A stretch of DNA of 64,000 bases from Ciceribacter lividus (GCF_003337715.1 NZ_QPIX01000002.1:1-64000); one strand, 5' to 3'. Positions 40,399 to 49,430 are shown, counted from the first letter of the stretch. Notes: generated from the sequence alone by a model not told the origin. Program-made: numbers and translations.

Positions 40399-41310
40399 AT
40401 GCGGATCAAGGCCATCTTCAACCGCGACGGCGGGACCTTCAGGACCGCGGATATGGCGCAGGTCTGTGCGATGGCGACCGAGATCTTTTCGGTCCGGGGG
40501 CATGAGCTCGAGTGCTTCGTCGTGCGCGGGAGCGAGATTCTGCCGGTTCTCGCGGCGGCGGTGCGCGATGCCGACGCGCTGATTGCCGGCGGCGGCGACG
40601 GCACCATCTCGGCGGCCGCCGGGGTCGCCTGGAAGGCGGGTCTGCCGCTCGGCGTGGTGCCCGCCGGCACGATGAACCTCTTCGCGCGGTCGCTGCACAT
40701 CCCGCTCGATCTTCGTGGCGCACTGGAGACCCTGGCGGCAAGCCCGGTCCGCGCCGTCGACATCGCCTCGGTCAACGGCCGGCCCTTCGTGCACCAGTTC
40801 TCCGCCGGCCTCCACGCTCGCATGGTCCGGATGCGCGACGCGAAGACCTATGCCTCGCGCCTCGGCAAGATCGCGGCGAGTGCACGGGCCGCACTCGGCG
40901 TCATGCTGAAGCCGCCGCGCTTCGAGGTCGTCTTCGACATCGACCACGACGGCCGTAGCGAGCGCCGCATCGTCTCGGCGATCTCGATCTCCAACAATCC
41001 CTTCGGAGATAGGCCGCTCTTCTTCGCCGACGAACTGACCGGCGGCAGGCTCGGCGTCTATCTCACCGACGCTCTCGAACCCTGGGGCGTGGCGAAGCTC
41101 GCATTCTACATCGTCCGCGGCCGCATGAAGGAGAATGCTGCCGTCACCGCAGCGACCGCCGAGACGATACGCCTGCATTTTCCGAGGCATCCGCGCGGGG
41201 CACGTTGTGTGGTGGACGGCGAGCTGGTGCGCATGCCGGATCGGCTGGAGGTGCGGATCCATCCGGGCGAACTCCTGGTGCTGGCGCCGGCAGCCGCGGC
41301 CGGCGCGTGA
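40399..41310 (+). CDS. Diacylglycerol/lipid kinase-like protein
   Basis: The product is 303 aa, with GAGGAGCGGAGG upstream. The DAGK catalytic motif is GGGDGT at 64-69, and PAGTMNLFARSLHIP follows. FVHQFSAGLHARMVR, ISISNNPFGDRPLFFADEL and ARCVVDGELVRMPDRLEVRI match the second domain of YegS/DgkB-like lipid kinases. It should phosphorylate diacylglycerol or a related lipid using ATP. The exact substrate is uncertain. Confidence 0.88.
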   Translation: MRIKAIFNRDGGTFRTADMAQVCAMATEIFSVRGHELECFVVRGSEILPVLAAAVRDADALIAGGGDGTISAAAGVAWKAGLPLGVVPAGTMNLFARSLHIPLDLRGALETLAASPVRAVDIASVNGRPFVHQFSAGLHARMVRMRDAKTYASRLGKIAASARAALGVMLKPPRFEVVFDIDHDGRSERRIVSAISISNNPFGDRPLFFADELTGGRLGVYLTDALEPWGVAKLAFYIVRGRMKENAAVTAATAETIRLHFPRHPRGARCVVDGELVRMPDRLEVRIHPGELLVLAPAAAAGA

Positions 41311-41330
41311 GACAAGAAGCGCCACATACG

Positions 41331-41357
41331 AAAAGAGCCGCCCCCGAAAGGCGGCTC
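41331..41357 (-). terminator. Terminator of the outer-membrane protein gene
   Basis: GAGCCGCC and GGCGGCTC form an 8-bp stem with a 7-base loop. Read on the - strand it is followed by TTTT, so it serves the gene at 41387-42052; it also lies after the convergent lipid-kinase gene. Confidence 0.8.
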
Positions 41358-41386
41358 CATATGTCTCGCACCCGACGTCGCGTCTG

Positions 41387-42052
41387 TCAGAACTTGAAGT
41401 TCACGCCGATCTTGCCGGTGTGGAAGCGCTGACTGATGTCCGAATCCTGTGTCGGGTAGACCGCGTACCGGGCGCTGCCGAAGTCGTAATACATGTATTC
41501 CGCCTTGACCGACCAGCGCGGCGAAATAGCATATTCGACACCGGCGCCGGCTACCCAGCCAGCCTCGGTGCGGCTATCGCTGCCGTTGTCGCCCGCTCCG
41601 TCGTCGGTGCTCATCTCGAAGCGGCCGAGGCCGAGACCGCCGGTGCCGTAGATCAGCAGGTTGTCGAAGCTGTAGCCGACGCGGCCGCGCACCGTGGAAA
41701 GCCACTTGGCATCGCTGGAGCAGGTATAGGTCGGGTTCGGGCAGGCGGTGTCGCCCTTGATGCCGGAGACGGATATATCCGCTTCGGCGCCGAAGACCCA
41801 GTTGCCGGACTGGAAGTTGTAGCCGGCCTGTACACCGCCGAAAGCGCCGTCGCCTTCGTGATCCGCCGTGGTTCCGATGCCGGTGAAGGTCCAGTCGACG
41901 ACCGACTTGCCGCCGCCGGCATGTGCGCCGAGGTAGAAGCCGGACCAGTCGCTCGAGACGGGAGCTTCCAGAGACGCTGACATGTCCGCGGCAGCCGCCG
42001 GTGTCATCATGGCAGCAAACAGGAATGCCCAGGCAAAGTTCTTGCTCATCAA
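41387..42052 (-). CDS. Outer-membrane beta-barrel protein (Omp25/31-like)
   Basis: The product is 221 aa. Residues 1-22 are a signal peptide (FAWAFLFAAMMTPAAAA). The mature part has WSGFYLGAHAGGGKSVVDWT, GAFGGVQAGYNFQSGNWVFG, WLSTVRGRVGYSFDNLLIYG and AGWVAGAGVEYAISPRWSVK. It ends HTGKIGVNFKF, with the terminal Phe needed for Bam-mediated insertion. It matches the eight-stranded OMP_b-brl family common in Rhizobiales. Upstream, ATATAG...CTATAT (42074-42091) is a small inverted repeat near the likely promoter. Confidence 0.9.
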   Translation of the reverse strand: MMSKNFAWAFLFAAMMTPAAAADMSASLEAPVSSDWSGFYLGAHAGGGKSVVDWTFTGIGTTADHEGDGAFGGVQAGYNFQSGNWVFGAEADISVSGIKGDTACPNPTYTCSSDAKWLSTVRGRVGYSFDNLLIYGTGGLGLGRFEMSTDDGAGDNGSDSRTEAGWVAGAGVEYAISPRWSVKAEYMYYDFGSARYAVYPTQDSDISQRFHTGKIGVNFKF

Positions 42053-42213
42053 ACGATTCCTCTCACCGAACGAATATAGCTATGTCTATATCGGGGAGCA
42101 TAGTCGGACAATCCTCCTCCTTGCTATTCGCCGTCGAGATGCCGAAGCGCCACATTCTGCCGCGGGCGTTTGACGTCCGTCGGTTTTCTGCCGCGGCAAG
42201 CGTGATTGCCGGC

Positions 42214-43572
42214 TCAGATCCGCGGCAGATAGGTCTGGTAGTCGAAGCTCGAGACGGTCCGCAGATAAGTGATCGCTTCCTTGCGTTTGGTGTCGCCGTA
42301 GATCCGCTGGTATTCGGCGCCGAAGACGTCGGCGATGAAGGACGAGTTGCGGAACCGGTCGACCGCGGTCAGGAAATCATGGGTCAGCATGTCCGGGTTT
42401 TCCGGCGCGCTGTCGGGCGTGGTGACCGGGCCGGGATCGAGGTTTTCGTCGAGACCGAGCAGGATGCCGCCGAGGATCGCGGCGAGCAGGAGATGCGGGT
42501 TGGCGTCGGCGCCGGCGACGCGATGCTCGACGCGGGCGGCGGGACCGTCCTTGTCGGGAATGCGGATCGCCGTGCCGCGGTTGCCGAAACCCCAGTCGAC
42601 CTTGTCGGGGGCGAACGAGCCCGGCTGGAAGCGGCGGTAGGAATTGGCAAACGGCGCGAAGATCAGCTGCGCGTCCTGCATGGTCTTCAACATGCCGGCG
42701 GTGATCGACTTGAGCTTGACCGGATCGCCGCCCTTGGCGTCGAGGATGTTGCGGCCGTCCTTGTCGATGATGCTCGCATGGACGTGCAGGCCGGAACCCG
42801 CCTGGTCGCCATAGGGCTTGGCCATGCAGGTGGCCTTGAGGCCGTGGCGGCGGGCGGCGAAATCGACGACGCGCTTCAGATAGATGCAGTCGTCGGCGGC
42901 GGCCATGGCATCCGCCTTGTGCAGGAGATTGACCTCGAACTGGCCGGGGCCGAACTCGGCGGTCGTCGCGTCGGCCGGCAGGCCCATATCGTCACAGTAG
43001 CGGCGCACCGTCGTGAGGAAGTCCTCCATCGCGGCGGTTGCCCGCATGTCGTAAAGCTGGAAACCCTCGACCTCGCCGTCCATCACCAGAGCCTTTGGTG
43101 GCATGGGCTTGCCGGTTTCGCGGAAGTCAGGCTCGACGACGTAGAATTCCAGTTCGGTCGCCATGACCGGCGTCAGGCCGCGTTCCTCGAAACGTTTCAG
43201 GACATTGGCGAGGATGGCGCGCGGGCAGATGAAATGCGGGTCGCCATCCAGCGTGTGCATTGTGGCGAGGACCTGCTTGGAGCCGGTAGGTCCCCAAGGC
43301 AGCGTGGTCAGCGATTTCCGGTCGGCGAAGAGGATGCCGTCCGGGTCGCCGAGCGTCAGCGAGATCCTGGTGATGTCGTCGTTGTCGTCACCCCAGATGT
43401 CGAGCGACTGGGTGGAGGCGGGCAGGCGGACGGTGTTCTTCCAGACCTTCTCCTCGGCGCCGAGCGGGATCATCTTGCCGCGCAGGTCGCCGTTCATGCC
43501 GACGAGCAGGACTTCGATGCGGGCGGAGGGATCGGCTGCGGGGTGGAGGGCGGCCTGGGAAACATTCGTCAT
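42214..43572 (-). CDS. Glutamine-synthetase-family ligase, likely gamma-glutamylpolyamine synthetase type
   Basis: The product is 452 aa from the ATG at 43572; the longer frame to 44325 is non-coding overlap. The GS catalytic core is clear: ELEFYVVEPDFRETGKPMPP, ATTAEFGPGQFEVNLLHK, ATCMAKPYGDQAGSGLHVHA and RVEHRVAGADANPHLLLAAI. The N-terminal beta-grasp has GMNGDLRGKMIPLG, unlike housekeeping GlnA. This fits the PuuA/GlnT group that joins glutamate to amines such as putrescine using ATP. The divergent class III aminotransferase supports a polyamine role. The true substrate needs assay. Confidence 0.87.
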   Translation of the reverse strand: MTNVSQAALHPAADPSARIEVLLVGMNGDLRGKMIPLGAEEKVWKNTVRLPASTQSLDIWGDDNDDITRISLTLGDPDGILFADRKSLTTLPWGPTGSKQVLATMHTLDGDPHFICPRAILANVLKRFEERGLTPVMATELEFYVVEPDFRETGKPMPPKALVMDGEVEGFQLYDMRATAAMEDFLTTVRRYCDDMGLPADATTAEFGPGQFEVNLLHKADAMAAADDCIYLKRVVDFAARRHGLKATCMAKPYGDQAGSGLHVHASIIDKDGRNILDAKGGDPVKLKSITAGMLKTMQDAQLIFAPFANSYRRFQPGSFAPDKVDWGFGNRGTAIRIPDKDGPAARVEHRVAGADANPHLLLAAILGGILLGLDENLDPGPVTTPDSAPENPDMLTHDFLTAVDRFRNSSFIADVFGAEYQRIYGDTKRKEAITYLRTVSSFDYQTYLPRI

Positions 43573-43779
43573 GAAAAAGCTCTCGCCGGTTCGGCTGAAG
43601 GGATGATCGGGGGCGGGGAGGCTGGCAAATCGACGCCCTTGCCAAACGCATTCCGGAAGGTCATCTTCGTAGCCGATAACGTTCCGCCTTTCAATCAGGC
43701 AAGGCAGCGAGACGTATGCCGGGCAGGCCGCAGGGTCTGCCCGTATTCGGTCTTGCGGCCTGCAAACAGGATTGTCGCC

Positions 43780-45147
43780 ATGAACAAGCCCATCGCCCAT
43801 TCCAATCTCGGCGCCATCGACGCCGCCCACCATCTGCATCCCTTCTCCGACATGAAGAAGCTCAATGCGGACGGCACGCGCATCATCCACCGGGCGGAGG
43901 GCGTCAACATCTGGGACCAGAACGGCAAGAAGTATCTGGACGCCTTCGCCGGCCTCTGGTGCGTCAATGTCGGCTACGGCCGCAACGAGATCGCCGAAGC
44001 CGCCTATCGCCAGATGCAGGAGCTTCCCTATTACAATACGTTCTTCGGGACGACGACGCCGCCGACCACGCTGCTCGCCCAGAAGATCGCGAGCCATGCC
44101 GGGCCGACGCTCAACCGCGTCTTCTTCACCAATTCCGGGTCGGAAGCCTCCGATACCTGGTTCCGCATGGCGCGCGTCTACTGGAAGGTGCTCGGCCATG
44201 AAACCAAGACGCAGGTGATCGCGCGGAAGAACGCCTATCACGGCTCCACCGTCGCCGGCGCCTCGCTCGGCGGCATGCAGTGGATGCACGAGCAGGGCAA
44301 CCTGCCGATCCCCGGCATCCATCACATCGGCCAGCCCTACTGGTATGCCGAGGGCGGCGATCTATCGCCCGAGGAGTTCGGCCTGAAGGTCGCGCGTGAA
44401 CTGGAAGCGAAGATCGACGAACTCGGCGAGGAGAATGTCGCCGCCTTCGTCGCCGAGCCGATCCAGGGGGCGGGCGGCGTCATCGTCCCGCCGGAGACTT
44501 ACTGGCCGGAGATTTCCCGCATCTGCAAGGCGCGCAACATCCTGCTCGTCTCCGACGAGGTGATCTGCGGCTTCGGGCGGCTCGGCTCCTGGTTCGGCCA
44601 CCAGCACTACGGCTACGAGCCGGATCTGGCGCCGGTCGCCAAGGGGCTCTCCTCCGGCTACCTGCCGATCGGCGGGGTGATCGTCAGTGATCGCGTGGCC
44701 GACGTGATGATCGGCGAACTCGGTGATTTCTACCACGGCTACACCTATTCCGGTCATCCGGTCTGCGCCGCCGCGGCGCTCGAAAACATCCGCATCATCG
44801 AGGAGGAGGGGCTGGTCGAGCGGGTGCGCGACGACATCGGCCCCTATTTCACCGAGGCCTGGCGGAGCCTTGCCGACCACGAGATGGTGGGAGAGGCGGT
44901 GAATGTCGGGCTAATGGGTGCGGTGCAGATTGCCGCCGACAAGGCGACGCGCCGCCGCTTCGAGAAGCCGGACGACATCGGTACCCTGGTGCGCAACCAG
45001 TGCGTGGCGAACGGCGTGATCCTGCGGGCGACCGGCGACCGGATGCTCGCTTCGCCGCCGCTCGTTATCTCTCGTTCCGAAGTCGACCAGACGGTCGAGA
45101 CGCTGCGCAACGCGCTGGACTGGCTGAAGGACAACCGTCCGGAATAA
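43780..45147 (+). CDS. Class III aminotransferase, probable putrescine-pyruvate type
   Basis: The product is 455 aa from the ATG at 43780; the frame is open far upstream, but that part is the antisense of the ligase gene. It is a fold-type I PLP enzyme: NSGSEASDTWFRMARVYW, NAYHGSTVAGASLGGM, VSDEVICGFGRLGSWFGHQH and Lys288 in LAPVAKGLSSGYLPIGG. HHLHPFSDMKKLNADGTRII and CVNVGYGRNEIAEA are typical of SpuC-like putrescine/polyamine aminotransferases. It would make 4-aminobutanal from putrescine. Another omega-amine substrate is possible. Confidence 0.87.
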   Translation: MNKPIAHSNLGAIDAAHHLHPFSDMKKLNADGTRIIHRAEGVNIWDQNGKKYLDAFAGLWCVNVGYGRNEIAEAAYRQMQELPYYNTFFGTTTPPTTLLAQKIASHAGPTLNRVFFTNSGSEASDTWFRMARVYWKVLGHETKTQVIARKNAYHGSTVAGASLGGMQWMHEQGNLPIPGIHHIGQPYWYAEGGDLSPEEFGLKVARELEAKIDELGEENVAAFVAEPIQGAGGVIVPPETYWPEISRICKARNILLVSDEVICGFGRLGSWFGHQHYGYEPDLAPVAKGLSSGYLPIGGVIVSDRVADVMIGELGDFYHGYTYSGHPVCAAAALENIRIIEEEGLVERVRDDIGPYFTEAWRSLADHEMVGEAVNVGLMGAVQIAADKATRRRFEKPDDIGTLVRNQCVANGVILRATGDRMLASPPLVISRSEVDQTVETLRNALDWLKDNRPE

Positions 45148-45170
45148 GGTTCGGGCATAGCCTCTTGCAT

Positions 45171-45201
45171 GCGAAAGGCCGGTGCAAACCGGCCTTTCGT
45201 G
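45171..45201 (+). terminator. Terminator of the aminotransferase gene
   Basis: CGAAAGGCCGG and CCGGCCTTTCG form an 11-bp stem with a 6-base loop, 24 bases after the stop codon. It may also serve the convergent DUF2218 gene. Confidence 0.8.
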
Positions 45202-45250
45202 TCTTCGCCTGTTTGGCCTTCACCGGGCGGCAGCCGGATGAGGGGCCGTC

Positions 45251-45538
45251 TCAGACCGCTCGCCACTCGAACGGGAGCGGCGCCTCGCGGAAGGCGAAGC
45301 GGTCGAGATGGCTCGCGACCACGCCCTTCATCCGTTCCAGCACTTCGTCGGAGACGGCCTCGATCACGACGGTCAGCCCGACCTCGTCTGCGCTCATCGT
45401 CGCGGTTGCTTCCGCAAAGCGCACCGTTCCGCTCTTCTCGCCGAGTTCGACATCGAGCTTGTGGCTCCAGTGCTTGCAGAGCTGCTGCAGGTATTTCCAG
45501 CCGTTCTCGGTCGGCACCGTAGCGACGGATCTTGCCAT
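45251..45538 (-). CDS. DUF2218 family protein
   Basis: The product is 95 aa. It begins MARSVATVPTENGWKYLQQL, then CKHWSHKLDVELGEKSGTVR, and ends SHLDRFAFREAPLPFEWRAV. This matches DUF2218, small proteins often fused to or next to siderophore-interacting or PadR genes. The PadR gene ends two bases before its start, so the two form one operon. Biochemical role unknown; KHW and HLDRF His residues could bind metal. Confidence 0.83.
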   Translation of the reverse strand: MARSVATVPTENGWKYLQQLCKHWSHKLDVELGEKSGTVRFAEATATMSADEVGLTVVIEAVSDEVLERMKGVVASHLDRFAFREAPLPFEWRAV

Positions 45539-45540
45539 GG

Positions 45541-46116
45541 TCAGAGCCTTTCGATCTTGCCTGCGGCCTCGTCGAGGATGCGGGCGACCTCGAGTTGCGT
45601 CTCGCGCGTCGCGCCCTCCTGAGAGAGCCGATCCTGCAGGGCTGTGCGCAGGTTGTGCATGGCCCGGCGCACCGGAGCGGCGTCGGTACGTTCGGAGAGG
45701 CGGGCGATCGCCGTCAGCCGCGCCATGGCGACTTCGACCTCGTCTGCCCGTTCGGTAAGGTGCTGGCGGCCGGCCTCGGTGATGCCCATCAGCTTGCGCG
45801 GGCCTTCGCTCGCCTGTTCCTCGGAAAGACCCATGTCGAGCAGCAGGGTGAGCGTCGGATAGACGACGCCGGGGCTCGGCGCATAGGCGCCACCAGACAG
45901 CGTCTCGATCTCGCGGATCAGGTCGTAGCCGTGGCGCGGCTGTTCCTCGATAAGCTTCAGAAGCACGAGCCGCAGTTCGCCGGCGTCGAACATCCGCCGG
46001 CGTTCGCCGCGGCCGCGCGGGCCGCCCTCGGGGCGGCCGCCGAAGAAGCCGCCATGGCGCATGGCCTGGAAGAAGGGATGGCCGTGTTCCTCACGGCCGC
46101 AGTGGAAATGTCTCAC
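45541..46116 (-). CDS. PadR-family transcriptional regulator
   Basis: The product is 191 aa from a GTG at 46116, with AAGGAA eight bases upstream. Residues 1-40 are His/Gly/Arg-rich (RHFHCGREEHGHPFFQ). The PadR winged helix lies at about 42-115: LRLVLLKLIEEQPRHGYDLI, then AYAPSPGVVYPTLTLLLDMG. A C-terminal helical dimerisation part follows. A 14-bp palindrome 34 bases upstream is a likely autoregulatory operator. PadR proteins sense phenolics, drugs or metals; the His-rich head here hints at metal. It is cotranscribed with DUF2218. Confidence 0.88.
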   Translation of the reverse strand: MRHFHCGREEHGHPFFQAMRHGGFFGGRPEGGPRGRGERRRMFDAGELRLVLLKLIEEQPRHGYDLIREIETLSGGAYAPSPGVVYPTLTLLLDMGLSEEQASEGPRKLMGITEAGRQHLTERADEVEVAMARLTAIARLSERTDAAPVRRAMHNLRTALQDRLSQEGATRETQLEVARILDEAAGKIERL

Positions 46117-46149
46117 GTTTCGGGTTCCTTCTATGTATTGAACTGTATC

Positions 46150-46163
46150 TAAGATATATCTTA
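46150..46163. promoter_or_regulatory. Candidate PadR operator
   Basis: TAAGATATATCTTA is a perfect 14-bp palindrome just upstream of the padR-like start. It overlaps the only AT-rich stretch of the region, where the promoter should be, so binding would block transcription. Confidence 0.6.
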
Positions 46164-46319
46164 AATCGATCGTTTCAAGAGGCGGAGCGAAAATTCGTCG
46201 GACGGCGCGAGACCGTGTTCTTGCCTTTGAGGTGTGTCGCGCTTGCCCTATTGTCGGCGCCGAAGAAGAGAGTCGCGACCGGAGACGGGGCGATGGCAAC
46301 GCTGGAGAGGATCGCAAAG

Positions 46320-46790
46320 ATGAGCGGAAGACATCACGAGTACAGCGCGACGGTGACCTGGATCGGCAATCGCGGCACCGGCACCTCCGGCTACCGGGAC
46401 TATAGCCGTGACCACGTGATCTCTGCCCGCTCCAAGCCGGACATACCGGGCTCGGCCGATCCGGCCTTCCGCGGCGACGCCGAGCGCTGGAACCCGGAAG
46501 ACCTGCTGGTCGCCTCGGTCTCGGCCTGCCACAAGCTGTGGTACCTGCATCTCTGCGCGGTGAACGGCGTCGTCGTCACCGCCTACGAGGACCGTGCGGA
46601 GGGGCTCATGGTGACGGAGGAGGACGGCAGCGGCCGCTTCACCCAGGTCGTGCTGCATCCGCGGGTGACGATCTCGGCCGGCGATCGCGAGCGCGCAGCA
46701 TCCCTGCACCACGACGCCCACGAGAAGTGCTTCATCGCCAATTCGGTCAATTTCCCGGTCCGTTGCGAACCGGTGATCGTGGAAGCGTGA
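46320..46790 (+). CDS. OsmC-family protein
   Basis: The product is 156 aa from the ATG at 46320; an ATG nine codons upstream (46293) also has a GGAG. HHEYSATVTWIGNRGTGTSG, RWNPEDLLVASVSACHKLWY and SLHHDAHEKCFIANSVNFPV are OsmC motifs. The two conserved Cys (SACHKL and EKCFIA) form the peroxidatic pair that reduces organic hydroperoxides. Many OsmC-like proteins have untested substrates. It abuts the convergent glycosyltransferase gene with no gap. Confidence 0.9.
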   Translation: MSGRHHEYSATVTWIGNRGTGTSGYRDYSRDHVISARSKPDIPGSADPAFRGDAERWNPEDLLVASVSACHKLWYLHLCAVNGVVVTAYEDRAEGLMVTEEDGSGRFTQVVLHPRVTISAGDRERAASLHHDAHEKCFIANSVNFPVRCEPVIVEA

Positions 46791-48290
46791 TCAGTCGAGC
46801 CAGGCGTAGCCGAACTCGAACGTGTCGCCGTCGGCGGCATAGTGATAGGGCACTGCGCGATAGGACGGGCGCAGATCCTCGCCGCCGGCGACAAGTCCGC
46901 TCTTCGTCAGCAGATCGACGAGCACCGGCGGCACGGGCGTCATGTCGCCCTTGGGACTCCGCCAGACGACGAGGGCCGGCCGCTTTTCAAAGGCACTGGG
47001 CGGCAGCTCGACCGGTGCATGGGGCATTGCCACCACTGCTTCCGGCGCATTGAGGCGCAGGCTGCCGGCGATCTGCTTGTCGCCGCCGATCACGAGGGCA
47101 GGCGCCGCACCCCGCTCGTCGACCACTGCGTCGTAGAAGGGACCGATCGGGGCGTTGAAGCGCGTGTATGCGCCGATCCGCGGGCCGATCATCGGGCCGA
47201 GGAAGAGATAGGCGAGCGTGGCGACCGAAACCGCGAAGACGGGAACGGCAAAGGTCTTCAGCCGGCCGTCGAGCGAGACGCCTGCCGCCTCGGCCTTGAG
47301 CGCGAGATAGAGCGGCAGCGGCAGGAGATAGAGGACCAGCCACTTCTCGCGGATGCTCGTGGCGTCGAGCGTCACGACGATCACCGCCAGGATGGCGAAG
47401 AGGATCAGCAGCATCCGGCCGACGATCCGCGTCCACGGGCTCGATGCGCGGAGGATCGCGCCGAGGTCATGGCGGAAGACGAGGCCGAAGAGCAGCAGGA
47501 GCGGGGCGATGCCCCGCAGCAGCGCGAAGGCGAGGGCAGCGAGCCCGATGAGCGCGCGCAGGAACCTCGATCCGGCTTCGATCTCCCGCATCTCCCGCAT
47601 GGTACCGCCGGTCGCCAGATCGAGGTTCTGCAGGAACCAGAGGGCATGCGGCAGCACGAGCAGGGCCGCGATAGCGATTGCGACCGCCATGCGCCAGTCG
47701 AGGATGCGCTTGCGGTACTCCGCCTCCGGCAGCACGGCGAGGATCGCCGCGAGCGGCAGAAGCGTGAAGTTGTACTTGGAGAGCAGCCCCATCGCGACTG
47801 CGACGCCCGCATAGAGATAGGTGCCGAGGCTCGGCCTCTTCAGCGTCAGGAAGAAGGCGTGCAGGAAGAGTGCTGCGGCGAGGATCGCCGCGACGGTATG
47901 GGAGAGATCCCGCTGCGACATCAGGAAGATCGACGGAAAGGTCAGGATTCCGACGACCGCGACGGCCTGCAGCGTGCCCGAGCGCAGCACCTCGCGGGCC
48001 GCGAGCCCGTAGAAGAAGGCGGTGAGGAAGAGCAGCAGGTTCTTCAGCACGCTCAGCACTGCGATCGAAAGCCCGAAGGCCGAGATCATGCCGTGCTGCA
48101 GCCAGTCGTAGAGCGGCGGCTGGCGGCCGTAGCCGAGCGCGAGGAACTGCGAAATGTAGACGAGCTCGGATTCGTCGACTTCGAGCGATGGCGGCAAGGT
48201 GCTGCGGTGAAGGATCGCCAGCAGGTAATAGCCGGCGACCGCGACGAGTATGACGCCGAGCGCGCGGCTGCCGCTGCCGGCTTCCCTCAT
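46791..48290 (-). CDS. ArnT/PMT-type glycosyltransferase (RgtA/B/C-like), copy 1
   Basis: The product is 499 aa with about a dozen membrane helices. The first loop holds the acidic catalytic region SLEVDESELVYISQFLALGY, then GRQPPLYDWLQHG. MSQRDLSHTVAAILAAALFL and GLLSKYNFTLLPLAAILAVL are conserved with its paralogue at 49431-50924. These features fit GT39/GT83 lipid-A or core glycosyltransferases that use polyprenyl-phosphate sugars, such as ArnT and the rhizobial galacturonosyltransferases RgtA/B/C. Its start overlaps the GT2 stop by ATGA, so they are translationally coupled. The sugar and acceptor are inferred. Confidence 0.83.
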   Translation of the reverse strand: MREAGSGSRALGVILVAVAGYYLLAILHRSTLPPSLEVDESELVYISQFLALGYGRQPPLYDWLQHGMISAFGLSIAVLSVLKNLLLFLTAFFYGLAAREVLRSGTLQAVAVVGILTFPSIFLMSQRDLSHTVAAILAAALFLHAFFLTLKRPSLGTYLYAGVAVAMGLLSKYNFTLLPLAAILAVLPEAEYRKRILDWRMAVAIAIAALLVLPHALWFLQNLDLATGGTMREMREIEAGSRFLRALIGLAALAFALLRGIAPLLLLFGLVFRHDLGAILRASSPWTRIVGRMLLILFAILAVIVVTLDATSIREKWLVLYLLPLPLYLALKAEAAGVSLDGRLKTFAVPVFAVSVATLAYLFLGPMIGPRIGAYTRFNAPIGPFYDAVVDERGAAPALVIGGDKQIAGSLRLNAPEAVVAMPHAPVELPPSAFEKRPALVVWRSPKGDMTPVPPVLVDLLTKSGLVAGGEDLRPSYRAVPYHYAADGDTFEFGYAWLD

Positions 48291-49336
48291 TGCGCGCTCT
48301 CCCGCGTGATGACCTCCCGGACGATGTAGTTCGGCGTGTCGTCGCCGCGATAATAGGCGCGCGCCAGCATCTCAGCGAGGATGCCGGTGGTGATGAGCTG
48401 CACCGACGACAGGACGAGCATGACGGCGATTAGCAGCAGCGGGCGGGTGCCGATGTCATTGCCGAAGATGAACTTGTCGATGAAGAGGTAGGCGAGGATG
48501 AGGCTCGAAACCGCACCGATGCCGAGGCCGAGCGAACCGAAGAAATGGCCCGGCCGCGCCTTGTAGCGCATGAAGAACATCACCGAAAGCAGGTCGAGGA
48601 TCACCCGGAAGGTGCGGGAGATGCCGTACTTGGAGACGCCGTACTGGCGGGCGTGGTGGGTGACCGGCATTTCGCCTATGCGCGAGCCGGGCACGACGCC
48701 GGCAACCCAGGCCGGGATGAAGCGGTGCATTTCGCCCATCAGCTGCACCTGCTTGATGATGGCGCCGCGATAGATCTTCAGGCTGCATCCGTAATCGTGC
48801 AGCTTCACGCCGGTGAAGCGGCCGATCAGGTAATTGGCGATCCAGGACGGGATCTTGCGCATCAGCAGGTCGTCCTGGCGGTTCTTGCGCCAGCCGACGA
48901 GGAGGTCGAGCTTGCGCTCTTCGAGCGCGGCGACCATGCCGGGAATGTCCTTCGGATCGTTCTGCAGGTCGCCGTCCATGGTGGCGATCAGGCGTCCGGT
49001 GGCGGTGTCGATGCCGGCCTGCATGGCGGCGGTTTGGCCGAAATTGCGCTGCAGTTCGACGATCTTGAGGTCGAGGCCCTCGCGGTCGAGAGACTGGCGC
49101 GCCCGCAGGACGGTGGCGTCGGCACTGCCGTCGTCGACGAGCACGAGGTCCCAGGGTTTGCCGAAGCCGGCCATCGCGGTGCAGATGCGCTCGATCAGCG
49201 GACCGACGCTTTCCTCCTCGTTGAAGAGGGGTACGACGATCGAAAGTTCGAGCGCGTTCTCTGCGCCCTCACGGGCGTCGGTGGATACGGTATGGCCGTC
49301 CAATTCTTCTGCTCCTCGGCTGCTCATCGCGGTCAT
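48287..49336 (-). CDS. Polyprenyl-phosphate glycosyltransferase (GT2, RgtE/DPM1-like)
   Basis: The product is 349 aa. The GT-A domain is residues about 30-250: LSIVVPLFNEEESVGPLIER, LVLVDDGSADATV, IATMDGDLQNDPKDIPGM (the DxD-like metal site), VGWRKNRQDD and GCSLKIYRGAIIKQV. Two C-terminal membrane helices anchor it (SLGLGIGAVSSLILAYLFID and LLLIAVMLVLSSVQLITTGI). Such enzymes load a sugar onto dodecaprenyl or undecaprenyl phosphate on the cytosolic face. The neighbours are the matching ArnT-like transferases, so the cluster looks like RgtE supplying RgtA/B/C. Confidence 0.88.
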   Translation of the reverse strand: MTAMSSRGAEELDGHTVSTDAREGAENALELSIVVPLFNEEESVGPLIERICTAMAGFGKPWDLVLVDDGSADATVLRARQSLDREGLDLKIVELQRNFGQTAAMQAGIDTATGRLIATMDGDLQNDPKDIPGMVAALEERKLDLLVGWRKNRQDDLLMRKIPSWIANYLIGRFTGVKLHDYGCSLKIYRGAIIKQVQLMGEMHRFIPAWVAGVVPGSRIGEMPVTHHARQYGVSKYGISRTFRVILDLLSVMFFMRYKARPGHFFGSLGLGIGAVSSLILAYLFIDKFIFGNDIGTRPLLLIAVMLVLSSVQLITTGILAEMLARAYYRGDDTPNYIVREVITRESAQ

Positions 49337-49430
49337 TTCCCGGCGCCTGATAGTCCTTAATGCCTTATCCCGATAGGGAGGAAAAGCAACAACATGGTGA
49401 AAAGCTCATGAAATCCGGCGCTTTCGCCGC

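Noticed and set aside
39760..41325. Long minus-strand frame upstream of the GFA gene
   Set aside because: It runs antisense to the lipid-kinase-like gene and the exported protein gene and shows no domain. The GFA start at 39759 has its own ribosome-binding site.
41923..43779. Very long upstream extension of the class III aminotransferase frame
   Set aside because: It is the antisense of the glutamine-synthetase-like gene; GC-rich codon bias keeps the opposite frame open. The aminotransferase begins at 43780 with a ribosome-binding site and a family-typical N-terminus.
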